10,777 nucleotides of DNA, taken from contig JACCZA010000098.1 in assembly GCA_013696185.1 (NCBI GenBank), forward strand, positions 1 through 10,777, in the 5' to 3' direction. This DNA comes from Actinomycetota bacterium (GTDB lineage: Bacteria > Actinomycetota > Thermoleophilia > Gaiellales > Gaiellaceae). Shown in pieces: positions 1-7,617 of the stretch. A program made the translations under genes and the position numbers. The notes below the pieces were generated by a model. That model had not been told where the DNA came from, searched no databases, and worked only from the letters and a program-made list of their open reading frames with translations. Position 1 is the first letter of the stretch; the number at the start of each line of letters is the position of its first letter.

Positions 1-255
1 GACCGCGAGGGCTATGGCTTCAGCGGCTCCGGGCCGAAGTCGGTGATCACGGATCTCGGGATCCTCGAGCCGGACCCGGTGAGCCGCGAGCTCGTCCTCA
101 CCCAGCTCCACCCCGGGGTGACCGTCGAGGACGCGCGGGCGGTCACGGGCTGGGAGCTCGCCGTGGCGCCGGAGATCGTGCGCACCCCGGCGCCGTCCCC
201 GCTCGAGCTCGCGACGCTGCGCAGGCTCGAGGAGACGAAGGCGGGGGGCTCGTGA
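1..255 (+). CDS. CoA-transferase family I, subunit B (C-terminal part)
   Basis: This is the 3' end of a gene that starts before the window; 84 residues are visible, in frame from base 1. The stretch GYGFSGSGPKSVITDLG followed by 'LEPDP..RELVLTQLHPGVTVEDARAVTGWEL' is typical of the C-terminal region of beta subunits of heteromeric CoA-transferases (glutaconate, 3-oxoadipate or 3-oxoacid CoA-transferase). These enzymes move CoA from a donor acyl-CoA to a carboxylate in the cytoplasm. The catalytic glutamate lies upstream of the window and cannot be checked, so the substrate stays open. The stop TGA overlaps the GTG start of the IclR gene by 4 bp, so the two are probably translationally coupled. 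The alpha subunit is expected just upstream. The family call is firm; the exact substrate is not. Confidence 0.85.
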   Translation, partial: DREGYGFSGSGPKSVITDLGILEPDPVSRELVLTQLHPGVTVEDARAVTGWELAVAPEIVRTPAPSPLELATLRRLEETKAGGS

Positions 256-1064
256 CCGGGACCGCCGGCGAGATCGCCCCGGCCGTCGCCGAGGCGCGCG
301 AGCCCGACTTCGTCCAGTCGCTCCAGCGCGGGCTCGCCGTGATCCGCGCCTTCGACGCCGAGAACCCCTCGCTGACGCTGAGCGAGGTCGCCCGGGCGAC
401 CGGGCTCGCGCGTGCGGCTGCCCGCCGGTTCCTGCTCACCCTCGTCGAGCTCGGCTACATGCGGGTCGAGGACCGCCGCTTCACGCTCACCCCTCGCGTG
501 CTCGAGCTCGGCCACGCCTACCTCTCCAGCCTGACCCTGCCCGAGATCGCTCTCCCCCACCTGCGCGACCTGGTCTCCGAGATCCGGGAGTCGTCCTCGC
601 TCTGCGTCCTCGACGAGGACCAGATCGTCTACGTCGCCCGGGTACCGGCGAAGCGGATCATGTCCGTCTCGATCAGCGTGGGCACGCGCTTTCCCGCCTT
701 CGCAACCTCCCTCGGCCGGGTGCTCCTCGCCGGCCAGAGCGACGAGTGGCTCAGCGCGTATCTCGCGACGACCGAGCTCCCCTCGATCACCCCGCGCACG
801 ATCTCCACCCCGGAGCGGCTGTCGACGGAGATCGAGCGCGTGCGCAAGCAGGGCTGGGCGATGGTCGACCAGGAGCTCGAGGAGGGCGTGCGCTCGCTGG
901 CGGCCCCGATCCGGGACGCCTCCGGGCGTGTCGTCGCCGCCATCAACGTCTCGGTGCACGCGAGCCGGTGGAGCCTCGAGGCCGTCCGCGCGCAGCTCCT
1001 GCCGAAGCTCCTCGAGACCGCTGCCGCGATCGACCGCAACGCCCGGGCGCCGGCGGGCGCATGA
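252..1064 (+). CDS. IclR-family transcriptional regulator (PcaR-like)
   Basis: A 270-residue DNA-binding regulator of normal family length. Residues about 20-80 form the winged helix-turn-helix: 'FVQSLQRGLAVIRAF' is the classic IclR opening helix, followed by LTLSEVARATGL and the recognition helix around 'ARAAARRFLLTLVELGY'. The wing is 'MRVEDRRFTLTPRVLELG'. Residues about 95-262 match the ligand-binding domain, including 'SSSLCVLDEDQIVYVARVP', 'FPAFATSLGRVLLA' and 'VRSLAAPIRDASGRVVAAINVS'. The opening and ligand domain resemble regulators of protocatechuate/beta-ketoadipate genes (PcaR/PcaU type). The GTG start at 252 overlaps the preceding stop and has a G-rich stretch (243-248) upstream. 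It sits between two catabolic genes, so it probably senses an intermediate of this pathway. Whether it activates or represses, and where it binds, cannot be seen. Confidence 0.9.
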   Translation: MTGTAGEIAPAVAEAREPDFVQSLQRGLAVIRAFDAENPSLTLSEVARATGLARAAARRFLLTLVELGYMRVEDRRFTLTPRVLELGHAYLSSLTLPEIALPHLRDLVSEIRESSSLCVLDEDQIVYVARVPAKRIMSVSISVGTRFPAFATSLGRVLLAGQSDEWLSAYLATTELPSITPRTISTPERLSTEIERVRKQGWAMVDQELEEGVRSLAAPIRDASGRVVAAINVSVHASRWSLEAVRAQLLPKLLETAAAIDRNARAPAGA

Positions 1065-2026
1065 GAATCGCGATCGTCGGAGCGGGCACGATCGGGGTCG
1101 GCTGGGCCGTCGTCTTCGCGCGCGCGGGCGTGTCCGTCGCGGCTCACGACCCGGATCCCGAGCGCCTGCGCGCCGCGGCGCCCGAGCTCGAGCGCAGACT
1201 CGGGAGCCTCGCGGCCGGCGGCCTCCTCGACGAGGAGCCGGGCGCCGTGGCCGCGCGCGTCCGCTTCGCCGGCACGCTCGCTGAGGCACTCGAGGGCGCG
1301 ACGCACGTGCAGGAGTGCGCACCCGAGTCGCTCGAGCTGAAGCGCTCCCTCTTCGCGGAGCTCGACGGGCTCGCGCCGGCGGACGCCGTCCTCGCGACCT
1401 CCTCCTCGGCCCTGACCGCCGGCGAGATCGCCGCCCACCTGCCCGGCCGCGCGCGCTGCCTCGTCGCCCACCCCGGCAACCCGCCCTACCTCCTTCCCGT
1501 GGTGGAGCTCGTCCCGGCCCCGTTCACCGACGCGGACGTCGTCGAGCGCACACGGGCCCTCTTCGAGGGGGTGGGGATGTCGCCCGTCGTCGTCCGCCGC
1601 GAGCTCGAGGGCTTCGTCTTCAACCGGCTCCAGGGCGCCCTGCTGCGGGAGGCCTACTGCCTCGTGCGGGACGGCGTCGCCTCGGTCGAGGACGTCGATC
1701 GCGTCGTCCGCGACGGGCTCGGCCGGCGCTGGGCCGTGCTCGGCCCCTTCGAGACCGCCGAGCTGAACACCCGAGGCGGGATCGAGGCCCACGCCGAGAA
1801 GCTCGGTCCCGCCTACGCCCGCATGGGCGCGGAGCGCGGCCAGCACGATCCCTGGACCCCGGAGCTCGTCGAGCGCGTCGCCGCCGAGCTGCGCGAGCGC
1901 AACCCGCCCGGGCACTGGGACGAGCGCGTGGCCGGGCGTGACGAGGCGCTGATCGCGCTCGAGCGCGCGCGCCGCGGAAGCGGCCTCTTCGTCCCCCGGC
2001 GCTCGGCCGACGGCGCGACGGCATGA
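1061..2026 (+). CDS. 3-hydroxyacyl-CoA dehydrogenase family, L-gulonate/carnitine 3-dehydrogenase-like
   Basis: A 321-residue NAD-dependent dehydrogenase. The Rossmann motif G7-A-G9-T-I-G12 opens the protein, with D30 at the end of the second strand, which favours NAD over NADP. The catalytic region has the serine run S114-S116, then H137 in 'AHPGNPPYLLPVVELVPAP', then N188 in 'FVFNRLQGALLREA'. The 'HPGNPP' loop and 'GLGRRWAVLGPFETAELN' are characteristic of the lambda-crystallin/L-gulonate 3-dehydrogenase branch, which also includes carnitine 3-dehydrogenase. It is less like the classic fatty-acid beta-oxidation enzyme. It is therefore likely to oxidise the 3-hydroxyl of a free hydroxy acid rather than of an acyl-CoA, but either is possible. 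The ATG start overlaps the IclR stop (ATGA), and no strong ribosome binding site is visible, consistent with translational coupling. The open frame upstream of 1061 is a shadow of the IclR gene. Confidence 0.85.
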   Translation: MRIAIVGAGTIGVGWAVVFARAGVSVAAHDPDPERLRAAAPELERRLGSLAAGGLLDEEPGAVAARVRFAGTLAEALEGATHVQECAPESLELKRSLFAELDGLAPADAVLATSSSALTAGEIAAHLPGRARCLVAHPGNPPYLLPVVELVPAPFTDADVVERTRALFEGVGMSPVVVRRELEGFVFNRLQGALLREAYCLVRDGVASVEDVDRVVRDGLGRRWAVLGPFETAELNTRGGIEAHAEKLGPAYARMGAERGQHDPWTPELVERVAAELRERNPPGHWDERVAGRDEALIALERARRGSGLFVPRRSADGATA

Positions 2027-2062
2027 GCACGACCCGATCTACCTCCTCCGACACCTCGACAG

Positions 2063-2068
2063 AAAGGA
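2063..2068 (+). promoter_or_regulatory. Ribosome binding site deciding the binding-protein start
   Basis: AAAGGA, 5 nt before the ATG at 2074, is one of the clearest Shine-Dalgarno matches in the window. It supports initiation at 2074 over the in-frame ATG at 2023. It may let the receptor be made at a higher level than the coupled enzymes upstream. Confidence 0.7.
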
Positions 2069-2073
2069 AGCGC

Positions 2074-3675
2074 ATGCGCACTCGATCGAAGGCATGGAAG
2101 GCTCTGCTCGCGGCGGCAGCCCTCCTGGCCGTCGTCGTCGCCGCCGCGACCGCGGCGGCCGACTCGAGCAGGGCCGCGGCGGGAACCCTCGTCGTCGACA
2201 AGTCGTTCGACTTGAAGACGGCAGACCCGCAGCGGCAGTTCGAGGTCACGGGCGGGATCGTGGCCCACGTCCTCTACGACACGCTCCTCGAGTTCCGGGG
2301 CTCGGACGTCGCGACTCCGCGGCCGTCCATCGCGACCGGGTACAAGGCGTCGAAGGACGCGAAGACCTACACGTTCACGCTCCGCAAGGACGTCCGCTTC
2401 TCCGACGGGACGCCGCTGACGGCGAAGGACGTCGTCTTCTCCTACCGGCGGCTGATCAACCTGAAGGGCAACCCGTCGTTCCTGCTCGGCGGCGTCACCT
2501 CGATCGGGGCGAAGGGCAACTACACGGTCGTCCTCAAGTCGAAGACGCCGAATCCAGCGCTCCCCGCGATCGTCGCGAACGCGTCGCTCGGGATCGTCAA
2601 CTCGAAGGTCGTGAAGGCGAACGGCGGTACCGACGCGGTCGGCGCCGACAAGACCGACAAGGCGGAGGCGTTCCTGAACAGGACGTCCGCCGGAACCGGC
2701 CCGTACGTGCTCAAGTCCTTCAACACGACCTCGCGGGTCGAGCTGACGGCGAATCCGCGCTACACGGGCCGCCGCAAGCCGAAGTTCGCGAACGTGGTGA
2801 TGCGGAACGTCCTCGCCCCGGCGCAGCTCCTGAGCGTCCAGCGGGGAACGAACGAGATCTCGATCGACCTCTCGCCCGACCAGGCGAAGCCGCTCTTCGG
2901 GAACAAGAACGTGAACGTGCAGGCGGTCGCGGGCCCGAACATCTGGTTCCTGTTCGCGAACTCGAATCCGAAGATCTCGGAGATCACCTCGAACAAGCGG
3001 TTCCAGAACGCGATCCGCTACGGGCTCGACTACAGCGGCTCGGTGCGGCTGGCGGGCAAGGGCTCCGGGCGCGCGGCGGGAGTCGTCCCGTCGCAGTTCC
3101 TCGGAGCACTCGGGGACAGCGCTGCGATCGAGCAGAACCTCGCCAAGGCGAAGGCCGAGCTCGCCGCCTCCGGGCTCAAGGACCCGGAGGTCGAGCTCGA
3201 GTTCCCGAGCGACTTCACCTCGAGCGGCCTCTCCTTCGGCGTGATCGCGCAGAAGGTCCAGGCCGACCTCGCGAAGGTCGGGATCAAGGCCAACCTCGTG
3301 GGCAAGCCGATCGCCACCTCCCTCGCGAACTACCGCGCGGGCACGGAGCAGCTCGGTCTCTGGCTCTGGGGGCCCGACTATCCGGACCCGAACGACTACC
3401 TCGTCTTCCTGCCGGGGCAGCTCGTCGGGCTCCGCGCCGGCTGGGCCGCAGGCTCAGATGCGACGCTCGAGGCCCTCGGCCGCAAGGCCGGCTCGACGGC
3501 GGATCCCGCGGTCCGGGGCAAGCTGTTCAAGCAGCTCCAGACGCAGCTGAACCAGCGGGGCCCGTTCTTCCCGCTCTTCCAGCCGGGGCAGGTCGTCGCC
3601 GCGTCGAAGAACCTGACGGGCGTCGTCTACAACGCCCAGTTCCAGATCGACCTGTCGACAATTGGCTCGAAGTAG
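2074..3675 (+). CDS. ABC transporter substrate-binding protein, family 5 (peptide/nickel/opine type)
   Basis: The extracellular solute receptor of the importer encoded downstream, 533 residues from the chosen start. A basic N-terminus (MRTRSKAWK) leads into a long Ala/Leu/Val hydrophobic core and a run of alanines, a Sec-type signal peptide with cleavage probable between residues about 28 and 36. There is no lipobox cysteine. Family signatures: 'VLYDTLLEF', 'YTFTLRKDVRFSDGTPLTAKDVVFSYRR', 'GTGPYVLKSF' and 'LGLWLWGPDYPDPNDYL'. The ATG at 2074 is preferred because AAAGGA (2063-2068) precedes it by 5 nt. An in-frame ATG at 2023 overlaps the dehydrogenase stop and would add 17 polar residues before the signal peptide. 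The 3' end overlaps the permease frame. The ligand is unknown; di- or oligopeptides, opines and related amides are all carried by this family. Confidence 0.9.
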   Translation: MRTRSKAWKALLAAAALLAVVVAAATAAADSSRAAAGTLVVDKSFDLKTADPQRQFEVTGGIVAHVLYDTLLEFRGSDVATPRPSIATGYKASKDAKTYTFTLRKDVRFSDGTPLTAKDVVFSYRRLINLKGNPSFLLGGVTSIGAKGNYTVVLKSKTPNPALPAIVANASLGIVNSKVVKANGGTDAVGADKTDKAEAFLNRTSAGTGPYVLKSFNTTSRVELTANPRYTGRRKPKFANVVMRNVLAPAQLLSVQRGTNEISIDLSPDQAKPLFGNKNVNVQAVAGPNIWFLFANSNPKISEITSNKRFQNAIRYGLDYSGSVRLAGKGSGRAAGVVPSQFLGALGDSAAIEQNLAKAKAELAASGLKDPEVELEFPSDFTSSGLSFGVIAQKVQADLAKVGIKANLVGKPIATSLANYRAGTEQLGLWLWGPDYPDPNDYLVFLPGQLVGLRAGWAAGSDATLEALGRKAGSTADPAVRGKLFKQLQTQLNQRGPFFPLFQPGQVVAASKNLTGVVYNAQFQIDLSTIGSK

Positions 3676-4741
3676 CCTCTTGACGGCGGTGCTCCCGGGG
3701 CGGTCGCGCACGCGGCCGCCCCGGGTCTTCCTCCGCTTCCTGGCGCGGCGCTTCGTCGCCCTCGTCTTCCTGGGGCTCGGGATCACGCTCGTCGCCTTCC
3801 TGCTCACGAACCTCGTCCCCGGCGACCCCGCGGCCGCGAATCTCGGCCAGCGGGCGATCGAGGACCCTGCCGCCGTCGCCTCGTTCCGCGAGCGCTACGG
3901 CCTCGACAAGTCGCTGCCGGAGCAGTACGGGATCTACGTCTGGCGCCTCGCGCACGCCGACCTCGGCGAGTCGCAGCAGGCCCGGCTCCCCGTCACCCAG
4001 GAGCTCGGCACGTTCATCCCCGCGACCGCGGAGCTCGCGCTCCTCTCGATCCTGATCGCCGTCGTCGTCGGGGTCGGCCTCGGGATCCTGGCGGCGATCC
4101 GGCAGAACCGGCTGACCGACCACCTGCTCCGGGTCCTCTCGCTGACGGGCGTCTCGATGCCGACCTTCTGGCTCGCGCTCGTCGCGCTCTACGTCTTCTT
4201 CTTCCGGCTCGCGTGGCTGCCCGGCACCGGCCGCCTCGACCCCCAGTTCAGCGAGCCGAGGCACCGCACCGGCTTCTTCACGATCGACGCGCTGCTGCAG
4301 GGCGAGTGGGCGACCGCGGCCGACGCCGCGCGCCACCTCGTCCTGCCCGCGGTCGTGCTCGCCCTCTACAACATCGGGCTCCTGACCCGCTACACGCGCA
4401 CCGCGGTGCTCGAGGTCGTCAACCACGACTACATCCGCGCCGCGCGCGCGAAGGGGATCCCGGAGCGGCGGGTCGTGCTCCGGCACGTCCTCCGCGCGGC
4501 GCTCCCGGCGGTGATCACCGTGATCGGGCTCGCCTTCGCGAACGTGATGACGGGCGCCGTCCTCGTCGAGAACATCTTCGCCTGGCCGGGGATCGGCCAG
4601 TACGCCTACAGGAGCGCGACCACGCTCGACCTCCCGGCGATCATGGGCGTCAGCCTCTTCGTCGCCGTCGTCTACATCGTCGTCAACTTCATCGTCGACG
4701 TCCTCTACGGGGTCATCGACCCGCGGATCCGCGTCGCGTGA
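3662..4741 (+). CDS. ABC transporter permease, DppB/OppB type
   Basis: The first inner-membrane subunit of the importer, up to 359 residues. Hydrophobic segments lie at about 31-51, 122-146, 165-184, 225-243, 280-302 and 327-347, giving the usual six helices. The family opening 'FLRFLARRFVALVFLGLGITLVAFLLTNLVPGDPA' is present, as is the large periplasmic loop with 'RYGLDKSLPEQY'. The cytoplasmic EAA loop that docks on the ATPases is at about 256-276 (DYIRAARAKGIPERRVVLRH). The start is uncertain: TTG 3662 overlaps the binding-protein stop, TTG 3680 and GTG 3689 are alternatives, and none has a strong ribosome binding site. GTG 3689 would give 350 residues and still keep every family feature. 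Confidence 0.88.
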   Translation: MARSSLLTAVLPGRSRTRPPRVFLRFLARRFVALVFLGLGITLVAFLLTNLVPGDPAAANLGQRAIEDPAAVASFRERYGLDKSLPEQYGIYVWRLAHADLGESQQARLPVTQELGTFIPATAELALLSILIAVVVGVGLGILAAIRQNRLTDHLLRVLSLTGVSMPTFWLALVALYVFFFRLAWLPGTGRLDPQFSEPRHRTGFFTIDALLQGEWATAADAARHLVLPAVVLALYNIGLLTRYTRTAVLEVVNHDYIRAARAKGIPERRVVLRHVLRAALPAVITVIGLAFANVMTGAVLVENIFAWPGIGQYAYRSATTLDLPAIMGVSLFVAVVYIVVNFIVDVLYGVIDPRIRVA

Positions 4742-4760
4742 GACGAGTCGAAGGGCGCGC

Positions 4761-5663
4761 GTGAGCACCGCCCAGCTGCCGACCCCGACGCCGGCGCCCA
4801 TCGCCCGCTACCGGTTCCGCCGGCCGCGGATCGCCTCGGCATGGCGCCAGCCGCTCGCCGTGATCGGGATCGTGCTCGCCGCGACCTGGATCGTCGTCGC
4901 GATCCTCGCGCCCGTGCTCGCGCCCGACGATCCGCTCGGGCAGAACGCGGCGCCTCTCACTCCTCCCGGCAGCGACCACCTGTTCGGCACGGACGAGCTC
5001 GGGCGCGACGTCCTCTCCCGCGTCCTCTTCGGAGCGAGGCTCTCGATCCCCCTCGCCCTGCTCCTCGTCGGGCTCGCGCTCTTCGTCGGCGCCACCCTCG
5101 GCGCGATCGCCGGCTACTTCGGCGGCCTGATCGACAGCATCGTCATGCGCGGAGCCGACCTCGTCTTCGCGTTTCCGGCGATCATTCTCGCGATGGTCGT
5201 GACGGCGGTGCTCGGCCCGAGCATCAGGAACGCCGTGCTCGCCCTCGTCGTGGTCAGCTGGCCCGCGTACGCGCGGGTCGTGCGCGGGCTCGTCCTCTCG
5301 ATCGGCCAGACCGAGTACGTCACCGCGACCCGCCTCCTCGGCGCGTCGGCGCGACGGGCGCTCGTGCGCGACGTGCTCCCGAACGTGGCCGGGCCGGTGC
5401 TCGTGCTCGCGACGCTCGACCTCGGCAACGCGGTGCTCCTCCTCTCGGGCCTCTCGTTCCTCGGCCTCGGGGCGCAGCCGCCCCAGCCGGAGTGGGGCGC
5501 AGGCGTCGCGGAGGGCATCCAGTACTTCCAGTTCTGGTGGATCGGGACCTTTCCCGGCCTCGCGATCTTCACGGTCGTCCTCGCCTTCAACTTCCTCGGG
5601 GACAGCCTGCGCGACATCCTCGACCCGCAGTCCTCCTGGCGCGCGGGCGGGGAGGGCGAATGA
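4761..5663 (+). CDS. ABC transporter permease, DppC/OppC type
   Basis: The second permease subunit, 300 residues, pairing with the DppB-type protein to form the channel. After a proline-rich N-terminus comes the first membrane segment (about 31-54). The family hallmark 'HLFGTDELGRDVLSRVLFGARLS' is at about 73-95, with further hydrophobic segments at about 97-120, 134-152, 157-170, 211-236 and 263-280. The EAA loop is at about 185-208 (EYVTATRLLGASARRALV). The C-terminus 'FNFLGDSLRDILDP' is canonical. The GTG start at 4761 is supported by GAAGGG (4750-4755) 5 nt upstream, and lies 19 nt after the DppB-type stop. The stop codon overlaps the ATG of the next ATPase by 4 bp. Confidence 0.92.
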   Translation: MSTAQLPTPTPAPIARYRFRRPRIASAWRQPLAVIGIVLAATWIVVAILAPVLAPDDPLGQNAAPLTPPGSDHLFGTDELGRDVLSRVLFGARLSIPLALLLVGLALFVGATLGAIAGYFGGLIDSIVMRGADLVFAFPAIILAMVVTAVLGPSIRNAVLALVVVSWPAYARVVRGLVLSIGQTEYVTATRLLGASARRALVRDVLPNVAGPVLVLATLDLGNAVLLLSGLSFLGLGAQPPQPEWGAGVAEGIQYFQFWWIGTFPGLAIFTVVLAFNFLGDSLRDILDPQSSWRAGGEGE

Positions 5664-6634
5664 CGCTCCTCGAGGTCGAGGGCCTGCGGGTCAAGATCCG
5701 CACGGAGGGAGGCGAGGTCACGATCGTCGACGGCGTCGACTACGCGGTCGAGCCCGGCCAGGTCTTCGGCGTCGCCGGCGAGAGCGGCAGCGGCAAGACG
5801 ATCTCGGTGCTCGCGCTCCTGCGGCTCCTGCCCCGGGGCGCCACGACGAGCGGCCGCGCCCTCTACGGCGGCCGCGACCTGCTCCGCCTCTCGGGACGCG
5901 CGCTGCGGCGCGTACGCGGGCGCGAGCTCGCGATGGTCTTCCAGGACCCGCTCACCTCGCTGCACCCGATGATGACGATCGGCCGGCAGCTCTCCGAGCA
6001 CGTGCGCATCCACGAGGGCCTCTCGCGCAGGGCGGCGCTGGCGCGCGCGTCCGAGCTCCTCGCGGAGGTCAGGATCCCCGATCCGAAGCGCGCGCTCGAG
6101 GCCTTCCCGCACCAGTTCTCGGGCGGGATGCGGCAGCGCGTGGCGATCGCGGGCGCGCTCGCGACGCGGCCGAAGCTCCTGATCGCCGACGAGCCGACCA
6201 CGGCCCTCGACGTGACCGTGCAGGCGGGCATCCTCCGCCTCCTCGACCGCCTCCGGCGCGAGAGCGGGCTCTCGGTGATCCTGATCACCCACGACCTCGG
6301 CGTGATGAGCTCGATCGCCGACCACGTGTCGGTGTTCTACGCGGGCCGGATCGTCGAGTCGGGCCCGCCCCCCGAGCTCCTCTCGGCCCCCCGCCACCCG
6401 TACACCCGTGCCTTGCTCGATGCGCTCCCCCACCCCGAGGCCGAGGGCCGCGGGGAGCTGCAAGCGATCCGGGGGCTGCCGCCGAGTCCGCGCAACCGAC
6501 CCCCGGGCTGCGCCTTCCACCCGCGGTGTGCATACGCGACCGAAGCCTCGCTGGAGCAGGTGCCCCTGCTCCGCCCCGTGGGCGAGCGGCGGCTGCTCGC
6601 CTGCCACGTCGACCCCTTCGCACCCGGGCCATGA
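5660..6634 (+). CDS. ABC transporter ATP-binding protein, DppD/OppD type
   Basis: The first cytoplasmic ATPase, 324 residues. Walker A is G40-ESGSGK-T47, the Q-loop Q95 (MVFQDP), the ABC signature S154-G-G-M, Walker B D177 with catalytic E178 (ADEPTTALD), and the H-loop H211 (THDLG), so ATP hydrolysis should be intact. The C-terminal oligopeptide/dipeptide-transporter domain follows (about 235-320). In this domain four cysteines normally sit in a fixed pattern; here they read C284, C290, S297, C315, so the third is serine. The ATG at 5660 overlaps the permease stop (ATGA) and has GGAGGG at 5651-5656. The stop overlaps the next ATPase ATG by 4 bp. The longer open frame upstream of 5660 is a shadow of the DppC-type gene. 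Confidence 0.93.
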   Translation: MTLLEVEGLRVKIRTEGGEVTIVDGVDYAVEPGQVFGVAGESGSGKTISVLALLRLLPRGATTSGRALYGGRDLLRLSGRALRRVRGRELAMVFQDPLTSLHPMMTIGRQLSEHVRIHEGLSRRAALARASELLAEVRIPDPKRALEAFPHQFSGGMRQRVAIAGALATRPKLLIADEPTTALDVTVQAGILRLLDRLRRESGLSVILITHDLGVMSSIADHVSVFYAGRIVESGPPPELLSAPRHPYTRALLDALPHPEAEGRGELQAIRGLPPSPRNRPPGCAFHPRCAYATEASLEQVPLLRPVGERRLLACHVDPFAPGP

Positions 6635-7617
6635 GCCTGCTCGAGGTGCACGATCTGGAGGTCGCCTACCGGCGCCAGGGCGTGGAGGTCCGCGCCGTCG
6701 TCGGGGCGAGCCTCTCGCTCGAGCGCGGCAAGATCGCGGGGCTCGTGGGCGAGTCCGGCTGCGGCAAGTCCTCGCTGGCTCGGGCGGTCGTCGGCCTCGT
6801 CGAGCCGGCGGCCGGGGAGATCGTCTTCGACGGAACGGCGCTCTCGCCGCTCGGTCGCGGCGCCCGGCCGCGGCACGAGACACGGCTGCAGATGGTCTTC
6901 CAGAACCCGTACTCGTCGCTGAACCCGCGCCGCACGATCGGCTCGCAGATCGGCGACGGGCTCCGGCTCGGCGGCGGCGGAGAGCGGGGCGCGCGGCGCC
7001 GCAGCGTGGGCGAGCTGCTCGAGCAGGTCGGGCTGCCCTCGAGCGCGGCGGGCCGGTTCCCGCACCAGTTCAGCGGCGGCCAGCGGCAGCGCGTGGCGAT
7101 CGCGAGAGCGCTCTCGGTCGACCCCTCGGTGATCGTGCTCGACGAGCCGCTCTCCTCGCTCGACGCCTCGGCGCAGGCCCAGGTCGCGAACCTGCTCGTC
7201 GGGCTCGCCCGGGAGCTCGACCTCGCCCTCCTCCTGATCTCCCACGACCTCGCGATCGTGCGGCACATCGCAGATCGCGTCTTCGTCATGTACCTCGGTC
7301 AGATCGTCGAGGAGGGCCCGACCCGCGAGGTCTGGGCGGCGCCGCAGCATCCGTACACGGAGGCGCTGATCGCGGCGATCCCGCACGCGGACGGCTCCGG
7401 GACGCTGCCGGAGGCGCTGCCGGGAGAGGTGCCCGACCCGGCGAGCCCACCCCCTGGCTGCCGCTTCCACCCCCGCTGCCCCCACGTCTTCGACCGCTGC
7501 CCGACGGAGGTGCCGCCGCTCTACGAGCTCGGCGCCGGCCGGGCCTCGGCCTGCTTCCTGCGCGACCCGCTCGGGCCCGTGCGCGAACCCACGACGATCC
7601 ATGAAGGAGTCAGATGA
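6631..7617 (+). CDS. ABC transporter ATP-binding protein, DppF/OppF type
   Basis: The second ATPase, 328 residues, completing the importer heterodimer. Walker A is G40-ESGCGK-S47, the Q-loop Q91 (MVFQNPYSSLNPR, typical of the F-type subunit), the signature S148-G-G-Q, Walker B D171-E172 (VLDEPLSSLD) and the H-loop H205. The C-terminal transporter domain keeps all four cysteines (C277, C283, C290, C308) with spacings 6, 7 and 18, as in family members reported to bind an iron-sulfur cluster. The ATG at 6631 overlaps the previous stop. An in-frame GTG at 6526 would add 35 residues read from the DppD coding region and is not used. The stop overlaps the M24 start by 4 bp. Confidence 0.93.
   Translation: MSLLEVHDLEVAYRRQGVEVRAVVGASLSLERGKIAGLVGESGCGKSSLARAVVGLVEPAAGEIVFDGTALSPLGRGARPRHETRLQMVFQNPYSSLNPRRTIGSQIGDGLRLGGGGERGARRRSVGELLEQVGLPSSAAGRFPHQFSGGQRQRVAIARALSVDPSVIVLDEPLSSLDASAQAQVANLLVGLARELDLALLLISHDLAIVRHIADRVFVMYLGQIVEEGPTREVWAAPQHPYTEALIAAIPHADGSGTLPEALPGEVPDPASPPPGCRFHPRCPHVFDRCPTEVPPLYELGAGRASACFLRDPLGPVREPTTIHEGVR
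7604..7609 (+). promoter_or_regulatory. Ribosome binding site of the M24 gene
   Basis: AAGGAG, 4 nt before the ATG at 7614, inside the last codons of the DppF-type gene. It fixes the M24 start and suggests strong independent initiation on the polycistronic message. Confidence 0.7.

Noticed and set aside
746..1060. Upstream extension of the dehydrogenase frame
   Set aside because: It is out-of-frame reading of the IclR gene; the Rossmann strand begins at ATG 1061.
3527..4801. Long antisense open frames (also 12-1322, 629-1915, 5114-6883, 6337-7602)
   Set aside because: They lie opposite well-supported genes and are dominated by Arg, Asp, Glu, Gly and Pro, as expected for shadow frames in very GC-rich DNA.
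6526..6543. The peptide MCIRDR (from GTG 6526), a well-known signature of untrimmed Nextera transposon adapter in assemblies
   Set aside because: The bases differ from the adapter at several positions (CGCGACCG rather than AGAGACAG), and the DppD-type frame reads straight through with a conserved 'HPRCAYAT'. It is a coincidence of translation.
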